NCBI GenBank assembly: GCA_036373915.1
Contig: DASUUU010000065.1
Location: forward strand, 1 to 64,000
Reading direction: 5' to 3'
Length of the DNA: 64,000 nt
Origin: JASLBX01 sp036373915
GTDB taxonomy: Bacteria > Actinomycetota > Actinomycetes > Jiangellales > Jiangellaceae
Shown here: in pieces, positions 44,034 through 53,051 of the stretch
Numbering within the stretch: the stretch's first letter is position 1
How the letters are laid out: every line of letters starts with the position of its first letter
The notes under the pieces: generated by a model
The model's database searches: none
Seen by the model: the letters and a program-made list of their open reading frames with translations, nothing else
What the model was told of the DNA's origin: nothing
Program-made: the position numbers and the translations under genes

Positions 44034-44050
44034 TGGCCCCGGCAGGGCCA
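44034..44050. promoter_or_regulatory. Inverted repeat between SDR and XRE regulator
   Basis: TGGCCC-CGGCA-GGGCCA has perfect 6-bp arms. It lies 34 bases before the XRE regulator start and 79 bases before the SDR start on the other strand, where an autoregulatory operator would sit. In GC-rich DNA such short repeats are not rare, so the call is tentative. Confidence 0.35.
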
Positions 44051-44084
44051 CCCTCACCAGGTGATCGCCGCATAGTGTTGATGC

Positions 44085-44936
44085 ATGCCTGAGAACGAGT
44101 TGGGTGCGTTCCTGCGGACTCGCCGGGAGGCCGTTCAGCCGGCCGACGTCGGGCTGCCACAGGGGCAACGCCGGCGAACGCCGGGGCTACGCCGCGCTGA
44201 GCTGGCGACGCTTGCCGACATGAGCGTCGAGTACCTCACCCGGCTTGAGCAGGGCCGGGATAGGTACCCTTCGATGCAGGTCCTAGCCGCATTGGCGAAC
44301 GCATTGCAGTTGTCGGCCGGCGACCGGGAACTGTTAGTGCGCGCCGCGAAGGCGGCGGGTGGCAACGCCTGCCCGGCCCAGGTCTCGCCGCCGGCGTGGG
44401 GTGTCAGGTCGTCCGTCAGGCTGATGCTGGACCGGTTGGAGCCCACTCCCGCGGTGGTGCTCAACCGCTTGACCGATGTGCTCGCCCATACGTCCGGTTA
44501 CGAACGGCTCGTTCGCCCGCTCGGAATCTTGGATTTCCCGACGCCGAACCTGGCGCGCTTCGCCTTCTCTGACTCTCGAGCCGCGTCGGTGTTCCCGGAT
44601 TGGGACGAGGTCGCTGACGAGTTGGTCGCCAACCTGACCTTTGATGCACAGCCCGAAGACGCGCACCTCGCGGCGCTCGCCGGTGAGCTAGGGGTACTCG
44701 GAGGTGACGCGTTCACCAGCCGGTACTCGGCGCCTCCACGCGCTCCGCGACGACACAGCATCGAGCGATTGGTTCACCATGAGGTGGGTGAGCTGCGGCT
44801 GTCGTTCGAGGTGCTTGCGCTGCCAGACGACGACCAACGTATGGTGATCTACCTTCCTGCAGATGACGCGAGTTCCTTGGCGCTGGACGAGATCGCCGGA
44901 CGGAAGCCTGGCGGCCTGCGCGTCGTTAACGGCTGA
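44085..44936 (+). CDS. XRE-family regulator with MmyB-like ligand-binding domain
   Basis: This 283-residue protein has an N-terminal XRE helix-turn-helix (LGAFLRTRREAVQP, RRAELATLADMSVEYLTRLEQGRD) and a C-terminal MmyB-like domain (VLNRLTDVLAHTSGYERLV, LARFAFSDSRA, HEVGELRLSFEVL). MmyB-like domains bind lipids or small hydrophobic ligands in actinomycete regulators, often controlling an adjacent SDR or hydrolase. It is divergent from the SDR and overlaps the gluconolactonase start by one base. Confidence 0.9.
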   Translation: MPENELGAFLRTRREAVQPADVGLPQGQRRRTPGLRRAELATLADMSVEYLTRLEQGRDRYPSMQVLAALANALQLSAGDRELLVRAAKAAGGNACPAQVSPPAWGVRSSVRLMLDRLEPTPAVVLNRLTDVLAHTSGYERLVRPLGILDFPTPNLARFAFSDSRAASVFPDWDEVADELVANLTFDAQPEDAHLAALAGELGVLGGDAFTSRYSAPPRAPRRHSIERLVHHEVGELRLSFEVLALPDDDQRMVIYLPADDASSLALDEIAGRKPGGLRVVNG

Positions 44937-45844
44937 TGATGGAGACAGCGGTGATCAAGACCGAGTTCGAGGTGCTCGACGAGCGGTTCGGTTCCGTGTC
45001 CGGTGACTCGGTCGTCGAGGTGCTGCATAACGGCTGCCGCTGGGCGGAAGGCCCGGCCTACTTCCCAGCCGGCCGGTACCTGGTATTCAGCGACATCCCT
45101 AACGACCGGATGCTGCGCTGGGACGAGACAACCGGCGCGGTGGGGGTGTTCCGCTCGCCGGCTGGATACACCAACGGGCACACCGTGGACCGGCAGGGGC
45201 GGCTGATCAGCTGTGAGCAGGGCAACCGCCGGGTCACCCGGACCGAGCATGACGGCAGCATTACCGTGCTCGCCGACCGCTACCAGGCCAAGCGGTTCAA
45301 CAGCCCCAACGACGTGGTCGAGCGAGCCGACGGGTCAGTGTGGTTCACCGACCCGAGCTACGGCATCGACACCGACTACGAGGGGCACCATGCCGACAGC
45401 GAGATCGGGGCCTGCCACGTTTACCGGGTGGACCCGGCCAACGGCGAGGTGCGTGTCGTGGCCGACGATTTCGTGCGGCCCAACGGGCTGGCCTTCTCGC
45501 TGGACGAGCGGCAGCTCTACATCGTGGACACCAGGCGCAAGCACCTGCGCCGGTTCGACGTCGCCGACGACGGCACGCTGAGCGGCGGTACGGTGTTCGC
45601 CGAGTGCGACGCCGGCAGCTTCGACGGAGTGCGGCTGGACTCGACCGGCCGGGTGTGGGCGGCCGCGCATGACGGGCTGCACTGCTTCGATCCGGACGGC
45701 ACGCTGATCGGCAAGCTCCGACTCCCGGAGACCGTGTCCAACCTGACCTTCGGCGGCCGCAAGCGCAACCACCTTTACATCACCGCGACCACCTCGCTCT
45801 ACTCGCTGCGGGTCAACATCAACGGAGCGGTATACCCCCGCTGA
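44936..45844 (+). CDS. SMP-30/gluconolactonase-like lactonase
   Basis: This 302-residue six-bladed propeller has SMP-30/gluconolactonase features: metal-ligand Glu in CRWAEGPAYFPAG, Asn in FNSPNDVVERADGSVWFTDP, Asn in VRPNGLAFSLDE and Asp in SFDGVRLDSTGRVW. It hydrolyses a sugar lactone with a divalent metal in the cytosol, as no signal peptide is present. ATG 44936 overlaps the regulator stop (TGATGATG), so the two genes are translationally coupled. This supports a sugar-oxidation role for the SDR-regulator-lactonase cluster. Confidence 0.9.
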   Translation: MMETAVIKTEFEVLDERFGSVSGDSVVEVLHNGCRWAEGPAYFPAGRYLVFSDIPNDRMLRWDETTGAVGVFRSPAGYTNGHTVDRQGRLISCEQGNRRVTRTEHDGSITVLADRYQAKRFNSPNDVVERADGSVWFTDPSYGIDTDYEGHHADSEIGACHVYRVDPANGEVRVVADDFVRPNGLAFSLDERQLYIVDTRRKHLRRFDVADDGTLSGGTVFAECDAGSFDGVRLDSTGRVWAAAHDGLHCFDPDGTLIGKLRLPETVSNLTFGGRKRNHLYITATTSLYSLRVNINGAVYPR

Positions 45845-45924
45845 CGATCCCGCGCCTCTCGCCGACCGCGCCCGCGATCCAGTACGTCAAACGCGAGGAA
45901 CAGCGCGCACTGGGAATCAACGGC

Positions 45925-47037
45925 CTACGCGGCCACATTCGGCACCGAGCGGAGCCCGGACGAGCTACCGCCACGCGCATCGATCTTCGCGAGGTAGTCC
46001 CGTATCCCGCGGGCGGCGATCCGTCCCGCTCGGTTTGCACCGATGGTGCTTGCCGACGGCCCGTAGCCGACCAGGAAGATCCGCGGGTCGTCAAGCGCGC
46101 GAGTACGGTCGACCGCGATGCCGCCACCGGGCCGGCGTAGACCCAACGGCGCGAGGTGGTCGAGCGCGGCCCGAAATCCTGTGCACCACACGATGGCGTC
46201 GGCTGGTTCGGGGCGCCCGTCGTCCCAGGCCACTCCGTCGCGGGTGATGCGATCGAACATGGGTTGCCGGTCCAGCACCCCGCTCGCGATGCCGGCCTTG
46301 ATCTCCGGTGTCAGCGGAGAACCGGTGGCCTTGACCACGCTCTCCGGAGGCAATCCGCGGCGCACCCGGTCGGCCACCCGAGCCTCCACGGCGCGGCCCC
46401 ATTCGGCGTCGAACGGCCGTTCCGTGAACTCCGGTGGACGGCGGGTGACCCACACGGTGCCCGCAGCCACCTGCGCGATCTCGGTGAGCAGTTGAATGGC
46501 CGAAGCGCCACCACCCACGACCACGACGCGCATTCCGGCGAACTCGTCCGGGCCGCGGTAGTCGGCCGTGTGCAGCTGCCGTCCGCCGAACAGCTCCTGA
46601 CCGGGATACCGGGGCCAGAACGGCCGGTCCCACGTCCCGGTGGCATTGATCAGCGCACGTGCCGACCAGGTGCCGGCGTCCGTCTCGATCCGCAGCCATC
46701 CCTCGGGTGCATCGCTGATCGACTCGACGTGGACCGGGCGGCGTACTCGCAGATCAAAGGTGCGCTCGTACTCGGCGAAGTATCGCGGCACGACCTCCGC
46801 CACCGGCCTAGGCGGGTCCTGCTCGTCCAGCTCCAGGCCGGGCAGCTGGTAGATGCCGTGCACAGTGGCGAAGGTAAGCGACGGCCAGCGGAACTGCCAG
46901 GCGCCGCCAGGCTGCGGAGAGTGATCGAAGATCACGAAGTCATCACCAGGGGTGAAACCCGCTCGGCGCAGGAAGTACGCGCTGGACAGGCCGGCCTGTC
47001 CAGCGCCAATGACAGCGACGTCGACTCGAGTCTCCAC
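45925..47037 (-). CDS. FAD/NAD(P)-binding monooxygenase-like protein
   Basis: This 370-residue flavoprotein has an N-terminal FAD motif VAVIGAGQAGLSSAYFLRR, a second dinucleotide motif VVVVGGGASAIQLL, and an ATG motif region WCTGFRAALDHLAP near the C terminus. This organisation matches flavin-containing monooxygenase/thioredoxin-reductase-like oxidases. GTG 47037. It shares a short divergent-free spacer with the flavodoxin gene upstream on the same strand, which could supply reducing power, although that is speculation. The substrate is not identified. Confidence 0.86.
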   Translation of the reverse strand: METRVDVAVIGAGQAGLSSAYFLRRAGFTPGDDFVIFDHSPQPGGAWQFRWPSLTFATVHGIYQLPGLELDEQDPPRPVAEVVPRYFAEYERTFDLRVRRPVHVESISDAPEGWLRIETDAGTWSARALINATGTWDRPFWPRYPGQELFGGRQLHTADYRGPDEFAGMRVVVVGGGASAIQLLTEIAQVAAGTVWVTRRPPEFTERPFDAEWGRAVEARVADRVRRGLPPESVVKATGSPLTPEIKAGIASGVLDRQPMFDRITRDGVAWDDGRPEPADAIVWCTGFRAALDHLAPLGLRRPGGGIAVDRTRALDDPRIFLVGYGPSASTIGANRAGRIAARGIRDYLAKIDARGGSSSGLRSVPNVAA

Positions 47038-47136
47038 AGCAGTTCCAACCGGTACGGAAGGCTGGGCAATCCCGGCTCATGAGGTTGGCCGGCGTTGACC
47101 GGCTGCCGGCGAGGGACCGGCCGCAGTTCCGCGACG

Positions 47137-47613
47137 TCAGCCCCTCAGCGTGCGGCCCCACTCCCGAGCCCGGTCAAGTTCGCCGGCGACGAGCGGGCCG
47201 GGCGTGCCCGTTACCCGGAAGTCCTCGCCGCGTTCGGCGCGGACCCTCCGCTGCTTGAGCGCCTTGACGATGGCCTTGCCGGCCGAGCCGGCGAACCTGC
47301 CGCCGGTAGTGGTCGAGAAGGTGACGACTCGGCCATCGAGGGTCTGGACGCCGGCGATCCATTCCTTCACGCCCGCCGCGGGAAGGGTCGCCGCGCCCTT
47401 CTGGACGGCCTGCCGGCGCGTGTCGGCAGAGGGTAGTCCCAGGTTGTGCGTGGGCGCGCCGACCAGCATGAGGTCGGCGGACAGCCGGGACGGCGCGGTG
47501 TCGGCCGGCATGATCTCGACGTCGGCACCGGCGGACCGCAACCCCTCGGTGATGGCCTCGGCGACGCTGGACGTGTTGCCAAAGCAGGTCTCGACGACGA
47601 TGACGGCCTTCAT
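47137..47613 (-). CDS. Flavodoxin-family protein
   Basis: This 158-residue protein starts MKAVIVVETCFGNTSSVAEA, the FMN phosphate-binding loop (T-x-x-G-N-T), then VGAPTHNLGLPSADTR and FSTTTGGRFAGSAGKAIVKAL, typical flavin-ring loops. It is a cytosolic one- or two-electron carrier or FMN-dependent reductase. ATG 47613 has AGGAGG at six bases, favouring it over the longer start. The gene is divergent from a TetR gene with a perfect operator between them, so it is probably repressed by it. Confidence 0.87.
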   Translation of the reverse strand: MKAVIVVETCFGNTSSVAEAITEGLRSAGADVEIMPADTAPSRLSADLMLVGAPTHNLGLPSADTRRQAVQKGAATLPAAGVKEWIAGVQTLDGRVVTFSTTTGGRFAGSAGKAIVKALKQRRVRAERGEDFRVTGTPGPLVAGELDRAREWGRTLRG

Positions 47614-47674
47614 CGGTGGCCTCCTCATCCGGCCAGGTGGTGGGCAACCTGGGCCAGCAGTTGACTCGAACAGG

Positions 47675-47693
47675 TTGAGACATGATGTCTCAA
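47675..47693. promoter_or_regulatory. Perfect 19-bp TetR-type operator
   Basis: TTGAGACATGATGTCTCAA has perfect 9-bp arms around a central G and is located between flavodoxin (minus) and the TetR regulator (plus, 18 bases away). A TTGACT hexamer at 47661-47666 could serve as a -35 element for the regulator. Length, odd-centred symmetry and location fit a TetR dimer site controlling both genes. Confidence 0.72.
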
Positions 47694-47710
47694 TACCTCA
47701 TCATAGGAGG

Positions 47711-48562
47711 ATGCCTCGTTCCCGTCCAGACGCGGGTGACCGGATCGTCGACGCCGCCGTGGCCCACCTTTACGAGCGGGGAGTAACGGTCGCCCTCGAC
47801 GGCATCAGCCTCGAGGAGGCGATCGCCGCGTCCGGCGTCTCTCGCGCGACCGCCTACCGGCGCTGGCCGAACCGCACCGAGTTCCTCCGCGAGGTGCTCG
47901 TGCGCGTCGTCCGCGCCGCGCGCCTCGAGCCCGAGGGCCACGAGGAGCTCGGCGCTATCCGGGAGTTGGTCGCGGAACAGCGTGAGCGACTCGCCACCGA
48001 GGCCGGCCGCCGTACCCTTGCCGTGGAGTCCCTCCGCATCGCTGTCGACGCCGACTTCCGACGGCTCTCCTCGTCTCGCGAGTGGCGCAACTACCTCGCG
48101 CTCCGCGCAACTTGTGACGGCCTGCCCGACGGCGAGCTCCGCAGCACGGTCACCGGCGAGCTACGCGCCGCGGAACGGGCCTTCGCCCGGCACCGCGCGA
48201 GCGTCTACGCCCAATTGCCACAACTGCTCGGGTACCGGCTGGTGCCTCCGCTTACCGGCGAGTTCGGGTTCACAATGATGGCCGAGACGATGGGCGCCTT
48301 GATGACCGGGCTGGTCGTGCGCGCGGCGATCGGCGAGGAGACGCCGCCGTTCTGCGCCAGGGGTTTCGGCTCGTCGGTCGAGTCGGAGTGGACGACCGCG
48401 TCGTACTCTCTCGTCGCCGCGCTCCTCACCTACCTCGAGCCAGACCCCACGGTGGACTGGGACGACGAGCGGATCAGCGCCTCGATTGCCCGGTTCGGCG
48501 AGCTCGAGGACATGATCGAGGCGACCCGCACCGCGGCTGGCCAACGGGCCCGTGCAGACTAG
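47711..48562 (+). CDS. TetR-family transcriptional regulator
   Basis: This 283-residue regulator has an N-terminal TetR DNA-binding domain (DRIVDAAVAHLYERGVTVAL, SLEEAIAASGVSRATAYRRW) and a long helical C-terminal ligand domain, larger than usual for the family. ATG 47711 directly follows AGGAGG, an unusually tight ribosome site, so translation initiation may be weak or the start may be slightly further in. The long open frame upstream (from 47150) is antisense to the flavodoxin gene and was trimmed. It probably represses itself and flavodoxin through the operator at 47675-47693. Confidence 0.87.
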   Translation: MPRSRPDAGDRIVDAAVAHLYERGVTVALDGISLEEAIAASGVSRATAYRRWPNRTEFLREVLVRVVRAARLEPEGHEELGAIRELVAEQRERLATEAGRRTLAVESLRIAVDADFRRLSSSREWRNYLALRATCDGLPDGELRSTVTGELRAAERAFARHRASVYAQLPQLLGYRLVPPLTGEFGFTMMAETMGALMTGLVVRAAIGEETPPFCARGFGSSVESEWTTASYSLVAALLTYLEPDPTVDWDDERISASIARFGELEDMIEATRTAAGQRARAD

Positions 48563-48655
48563 ATGGCCGTTGTGCTGTCGATGTCCCAGCAGCGAGGCGC
48601 CGGCAGAGAACCGCGCAGGCGATGCAGGACCAACTAGTCGAGGAGTCCATCACCC

Positions 48656-50113
48656 ATGCATGAGCCCACTGGGCGGGCTGGTAGTCGGGTGAGGGTGGCG
48701 TTACTCCTGGCATCGGTCGCGGCCATCGTCACCATCTTTGTGTGGCGTCCCTGGGATCCGATCCCTGACGAGCTTCGCGGAGCCGCTCGGGACGCCTCGC
48801 GGCTGGCCGGCGTAGCCGAGGTCGACATAGAGCGCCGCGAGACCGCTGACATCCCCGCTACGAAGTTCGGCCCCAAGCCGTCACGGGTCGATGTCCGTGT
48901 GCGCCTCGACGCCGCGCTGACGCCAGACGAATCCGCGGTCGCAGCAGAGCGCGTGCACGGGCTCTTCGTCCCTGCCGCGGAGGCCGTCGCACCGGACGAG
49001 GTGTCGGTGTTCCTGCGAGTTACAGCAGGAGAGCCGGAAGGCGTCAACGGGGTCCCCGTCGATCCGCTCGAGGTTCGCTACTCCGCGGCATCAGATGCCG
49101 ACGACGTCGCCGACGCATTCACGATCTGGCAGGCCGGAGCTCGGAGAGTGAGCGTCTACGGCGGCGAGTCCCTGGTCAGTGCCGCTGAAGCTGCGTCCGG
49201 TATCGCTCCCGACTCGCCCGCCGGCATCGGGATCGAGGCGGCTGAGGCCGCCGATATGGTGCCGCTAGCCGAACTCGCGACCGAGCTAGGGCGCCCAGCC
49301 GATCTGCACACCGGTGACGGCAAGATCAGGTACACCGGCTACGACCCCGTGCCGGACGTCGACGCGGTACGCCTCTCCGTCGCCGTGTCGTCCCGACCTG
49401 GCGTCGAATCCGCTGTCTTCAGCGACTCCACGGTGCCACAACTCTCCATTCACGCCGCCTGGCCTGCCCAGTCACCCGAGGCTGGGAAACTCGAACGGTG
49501 GCTCGAGGCACACCCGTATGCGACGACGGCCGGGCACCCGGTCGCGTTCACGATCTCCGGGCCGGGGTACGCCACGCTCACCGAAGGATGGGTCTCGGCG
49601 TTCGCACCGCCCGAACCCGAGCCGCACCCTCTGCCGCTGCCTGCCGGTATTGAACCCTGGCCCGACGCCGATGCGCCCGCGTGCACCGGCGCGGACTTGG
49701 ACGTCAGCTACGGCGGCTCGGACGCGGCAACCGGAGGGCGGTACGCGTCCCTGCTCGCCCGCAACGTGTCCGATCGACCATGCGCGGTCGAAGGCATCCC
49801 CGACATCGCCTTCCAGAGTGCCGACCGGACGACGCACGACATCCGGTTCGAACCGTATGAAAGCGGCGCCGTGCCCGCCCGTCTGGTGGTGCCGCCCGGC
49901 GAGCGGATGCTGGCACCACTTCGATGGCGCGCTATGTCGACGGCGAACGACGCGAACGTCACGACGTCGATCGAGGTGATCGCCGTTCCTGGCGCCGAGC
50001 CCGTGCTGCTCGACGTCACCAGGCACGAGAGCTCACCCGCTGGACTGGACATCCTGGACGGCACGCAAGTGCATCTCGGTCCATGGGTGCAGGCACTCGA
50101 AGGCTGGTCATGA
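48656..50113 (+). CDS. Membrane-anchored protein with C-terminal DUF4232 domain
   Basis: This 485-residue protein has one N-terminal signal anchor (VRVALLLASVAAIVTIFVW). A region of about 280 residues of unknown fold follows (repeated D-x-x-R/V-S-V-x-V strands), then a proline-rich linker (PPEPEPHPLPLPAG). The DUF4232 domain is marked by CTGADLDVSYGGSD, NVSDRPCAVEGIPDIAF and a C-terminal WRAMSTANDA. DUF4232 domains are extracytoplasmic with a disulfide between the two Cys. It is surface exposed; no catalytic residues are apparent. Confidence 0.8.
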   Translation: MHEPTGRAGSRVRVALLLASVAAIVTIFVWRPWDPIPDELRGAARDASRLAGVAEVDIERRETADIPATKFGPKPSRVDVRVRLDAALTPDESAVAAERVHGLFVPAAEAVAPDEVSVFLRVTAGEPEGVNGVPVDPLEVRYSAASDADDVADAFTIWQAGARRVSVYGGESLVSAAEAASGIAPDSPAGIGIEAAEAADMVPLAELATELGRPADLHTGDGKIRYTGYDPVPDVDAVRLSVAVSSRPGVESAVFSDSTVPQLSIHAAWPAQSPEAGKLERWLEAHPYATTAGHPVAFTISGPGYATLTEGWVSAFAPPEPEPHPLPLPAGIEPWPDADAPACTGADLDVSYGGSDAATGGRYASLLARNVSDRPCAVEGIPDIAFQSADRTTHDIRFEPYESGAVPARLVVPPGERMLAPLRWRAMSTANDANVTTSIEVIAVPGAEPVLLDVTRHESSPAGLDILDGTQVHLGPWVQALEGWS

Positions 50114-50242
50114 CGCGGAGGCAAAGCGGCCGTGGCCGGCCAACCTTGAGGACCAGGGCCGAGAAGACGCAGCGCCGTCCTGCTAGGCCTAACGTCACAG
50201 CGCACGACCCTTGATTGTCGACGTCCTTGCTGCGAGAACCAC

Positions 50243-50959
50243 TCACTCCGGTCGTTGCCGAACTCTCGCCGGTGTGCGGCGCGCCGCGGCGTACGCCGGC
50301 TCGCGGAGGCGTTCCAGCGCGAGTGGCCATTGCAGACCCGGCAGCGGAAACACGACCGGATCGAACCGCAACGGATCGTCCGCCAGCCCGCCTGCCGGGG
50401 CGGTCAACTCGAGGCTGCCGAACGTGTGCCAGGTACCGGCGACCCCCGCTACCTGCAGGCGGAACGACGCCGTCACTGACGGCCCCAGCGTACTGCGCGG
50501 CGAGAGTGGCGTGGCCGCGAGAAGGACCAGACCATGTGGTGATCGGTAAGGCAACAGCGAGCCGTACGAGCAGGTGTACGGATCGGATCTGGGGACGAGG
50601 ACGAACCTGCCCCACCGCCCCAGTCCCGTCGTCGCGAGCAGGAGGTCGTGGCGTTCGCCGTCGTCACCGGTGAACGTGATCGCCAAGCCGTGAATGTCCG
50701 GCACCGGCGCGGGGAGGCCGGCCGCCCTGGACAGCCGCGCCGTGCCGACGTCGTCCCCAGGTTCATCGAGCCAGCGACATCGCCACTCGACCGGCGAGCC
50801 GGTGCGCCGGATGAGCGCGTCGTAGACGATGCCTTTCGGATGCAGCGGCTTGCCACGCCGCAGGACGCCCGCGGCTCCGAACGCGGCACCGAGTAGCGCT
50901 CCAGCCATACCGGCCGCGAGCTCGGCAGACTCACGCTCGGCCGGCACTCGGCCGCTCAC
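50243..50959 (-). CDS. Protein of unknown function, possible catalase-fold relative
   Basis: This 238-residue protein begins with a short hydrophobic region (AGALLGAAFGAAGVL). The core includes KPLHPKGIVYDALI and ARLSRAAGLPAPVPDIHGLA, patterns seen in catalase-superfamily heme-fold proteins that lack peroxide activity (small/SrpA-like and phosphodiesterase-annotated relatives). I cannot see a certain heme-ligand Tyr. It is four bases downstream of the small membrane-protein gene, hence in an operon with it. Function is unknown. Confidence 0.6.
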   Translation of the reverse strand: MSGRVPAERESAELAAGMAGALLGAAFGAAGVLRRGKPLHPKGIVYDALIRRTGSPVEWRCRWLDEPGDDVGTARLSRAAGLPAPVPDIHGLAITFTGDDGERHDLLLATTGLGRWGRFVLVPRSDPYTCSYGSLLPYRSPHGLVLLAATPLSPRSTLGPSVTASFRLQVAGVAGTWHTFGSLELTAPAGGLADDPLRFDPVVFPLPGLQWPLALERLREPAYAAARRTPARVRQRPE

Positions 50960-50963
50960 GACG

Positions 50964-51512
50964 TCAGCCCATCAGCCGGCCGAACATGCCCTTGCGCACT
51001 TCCGAAGCTCGTTGCTGTTCACTCGCGTAGGCGCTGACCACCTCCAGCGCGCCGGTCAGCGCCGGGACGGCCCACTGGAGCTTGGACAGCCGCTGCTGTG
51101 CGGCGGCGGCGTCAGGCGGCGTGGCCGCGACGGGCTCCGTGCCGCTTTCGGCGGGAACGTCGTCATGCTGCGACACCTTCGCACCCAGCGCCCGGCTGTA
51201 GGCGGTGACGCCGAGAGCGGCCACAGTCAGAGCCGTCTTCGCGAGCGACATGGCGGCGACGCCTCGCTGCGCCGAGAGCCTGGGCAGGTTCGCACCCAGC
51301 AGGCCCGCGCTGCCGACGAGGTGGACGCCGATCGCCGCGGCGTTGATCGGAGTCCAGCGGTCCCAGCCCAAGTTCGCGACCGCGCCTTTGCTCCTGGGAT
51401 CGCCCGCGGCGCCGGCGGCCGGATTCAACGAGGTCGCGTTGGCCAACGTCCCGCCGAACCACGCGGCGAGTCCAACGTCGTGCATCGCGTGCAAGATCGT
51501 GTTGCGTGCCAT
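50964..51512 (-). CDS. Small membrane protein of unknown function
   Basis: This 182-residue protein has three to four hydrophobic spans (AMHDVGLAAWFGGTLAN, NAAAIGVHLVGSAGLLGA, MSLAKTALTVAALGVTAYS and a weak C-terminal one). A Lys/Glu-rich tail follows. Starts at ATG 51512. It is directly upstream of the catalase-like protein, with which it is probably cotranscribed. No named family is recognised. Confidence 0.68.
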   Translation of the reverse strand: MARNTILHAMHDVGLAAWFGGTLANATSLNPAAGAAGDPRSKGAVANLGWDRWTPINAAAIGVHLVGSAGLLGANLPRLSAQRGVAAMSLAKTALTVAALGVTAYSRALGAKVSQHDDVPAESGTEPVAATPPDAAAAQQRLSKLQWAVPALTGALEVVSAYASEQQRASEVRKGMFGRLMG

Positions 51513-51617
51513 GACCGTCCCCCTGCCCTTGACGTAATCGGTATCGCAGCGCTGTACCCGCGCCTGTCGGCCGGAAACGCTGACCCCCGGGCGGTGCTCA
51601 TTCTCCAGGGAGTCCCG

Positions 51618-53051
51618 TCACGCCTCGGCCTTGCGGCGATCACCCGACCAGTCGGTATGAAACACGCCGTCGCGGTCCACCCGCTTGTACGTGTGCGCAC
51701 CGAAGTAGTCGCGCTGCGCCTGGACGAGGGCGGCGGGCAGCCGCTCGGCGCGCACGCCGTCATAGTAGGCAAGCGACGACGAGAACGCGGGCGTGGGCAC
51801 ACCATGGGTGGCGGCCTGTGCGACGACACGGCGCCACGCGGTCAGCCCGCCGGCGACGGCGTTGGTGAAGTACGGGTCGGCGAGCAGCAGCGGCAGGCCA
51901 CCGTCACGCTCGTAAGCCTCGGTGATGCGGTTCAGAAAGCGTGCGCGGATGATGCATCCGCCGCGCCAGATCCGGGCCATCGCTCCCCGGTCGATGTTCC
52001 AGCCGTACTCCGCGGACGCGGCAGCGATCTGGTCGAAACCCTGGCTGTACGCGACCATCTTTGAGGCGTACAGCGCCAGGCGCACATCCTCGACGAACGC
52101 GTCGCGGTCTTCGACGTCCCACGCGGCCGAGTTGGCGGGCAGCCCGGCCGCGGCCGTGCGCTGCGGCACCGAACCGGACAGGGCGCGGGCGAAGGTCGCC
52201 TCGGCGATGCCGGTGATCGGGACGCCGAGCTCCAGGCCGTTCTGCACCGTCCATCGGCCGGTGCCCTTCTGCTCGGCCTGGTCCAGCACGACGTCAACGA
52301 ACGCGTTGCCGGTCTCCGCGTCCACGTGCTGGAGCACATCGGCCGTGATCTCGATGAGGAACGACTCCAGGTCGCCGGTGTTCCAGTTGGCGAAGATCTG
52401 CCCGATCTCGGCGGCCGAGATTCCCAGGCCCTGGCGCAGCAGGTCGTACGCCTCGGCGATGAGCTGCATATCGGCGTACTCGATACCGTTGTGCACCATC
52501 TTGACGAAGTGCCCGGCACCATCCGGGCCAACGTACGTGCAGCAGGGGGTACCGTCCACCTTCGCCGAGATGTCCTCCAGGATCGGGCCGAGGGACTCAT
52601 ACGACTCCCGCGTCCCGCCAGGCATGATCGAGGGGCCGTTCAGCGCGCCCTCCTCTCCGCCGGACACGCCCGTGCCCACGAAATGCAGGCCGAGCTCGGC
52701 TAGGGCCTGCTCGCGGCGGATCGTGTCAGGAAAGTGCGCGTTCCCGGCGTCGACGACGATGTCACCCTTGTCCAGCAGCGGCACAAGCTCGTCGATTACA
52801 GCGTCGGTGGGTGCGCCCGCTTTGACCATGATCACGATCTTGCGGGGGCGCTCCAGCGACTCGACGAAGTCCGCCAGCGACTCCGACGCGATGAACTCGC
52901 CCTCGTGACCGTACTCGTCCACGAGGGACTCCGTGCGCGCGTAGGAGCGGTTGTGCACCGCCACCGTGTACCCGTGACGCGCGAAGTTCCTGGCGAGGTT
53001 GCGGCCCATGACCGCCAGACCGGTAACACCGATCTGTGCTCGTGCTGTCAT
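51618..53051 (-). CDS. gnd: 6-phosphogluconate dehydrogenase (NADP+-dependent, decarboxylating)
   Basis: This 477-residue enzyme is full length for the long (non-GntZ) family. N-terminal cofactor motif is GLAVMGRNLARNF; VSGGEEGALNGPSIMPGG and the catalytic Lys region HFVKMVHNGIEYADMQ follow, then GTGRWTVQNGLELGVPI and the C-terminal YFGAHTYKRVDRDG tail that reaches into the dimer partner. It oxidatively decarboxylates 6-phosphogluconate to ribulose 5-phosphate, making NADPH in the oxidative pentose phosphate pathway in the cytosol. ATG 53051 follows GAGGAGCAACTG. It stands alone on the strand, with no zwf or pgl beside it. Confidence 0.96.
   Translation of the reverse strand: MTARAQIGVTGLAVMGRNLARNFARHGYTVAVHNRSYARTESLVDEYGHEGEFIASESLADFVESLERPRKIVIMVKAGAPTDAVIDELVPLLDKGDIVVDAGNAHFPDTIRREQALAELGLHFVGTGVSGGEEGALNGPSIMPGGTRESYESLGPILEDISAKVDGTPCCTYVGPDGAGHFVKMVHNGIEYADMQLIAEAYDLLRQGLGISAAEIGQIFANWNTGDLESFLIEITADVLQHVDAETGNAFVDVVLDQAEQKGTGRWTVQNGLELGVPITGIAEATFARALSGSVPQRTAAAGLPANSAAWDVEDRDAFVEDVRLALYASKMVAYSQGFDQIAAASAEYGWNIDRGAMARIWRGGCIIRARFLNRITEAYERDGGLPLLLADPYFTNAVAGGLTAWRRVVAQAATHGVPTPAFSSSLAYYDGVRAERLPAALVQAQRDYFGAHTYKRVDRDGVFHTDWSGDRRKAEA

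Noticed and set aside
47150..47710. N-terminal extension of the TetR regulator frame
   Set aside because: It is antisense to the flavodoxin gene and covers the palindromic operator; TetR homology starts at 47711.
51922..52908. Plus-strand frame opposite gnd
   Set aside because: The minus strand encodes a complete 6-phosphogluconate dehydrogenase with all motifs.
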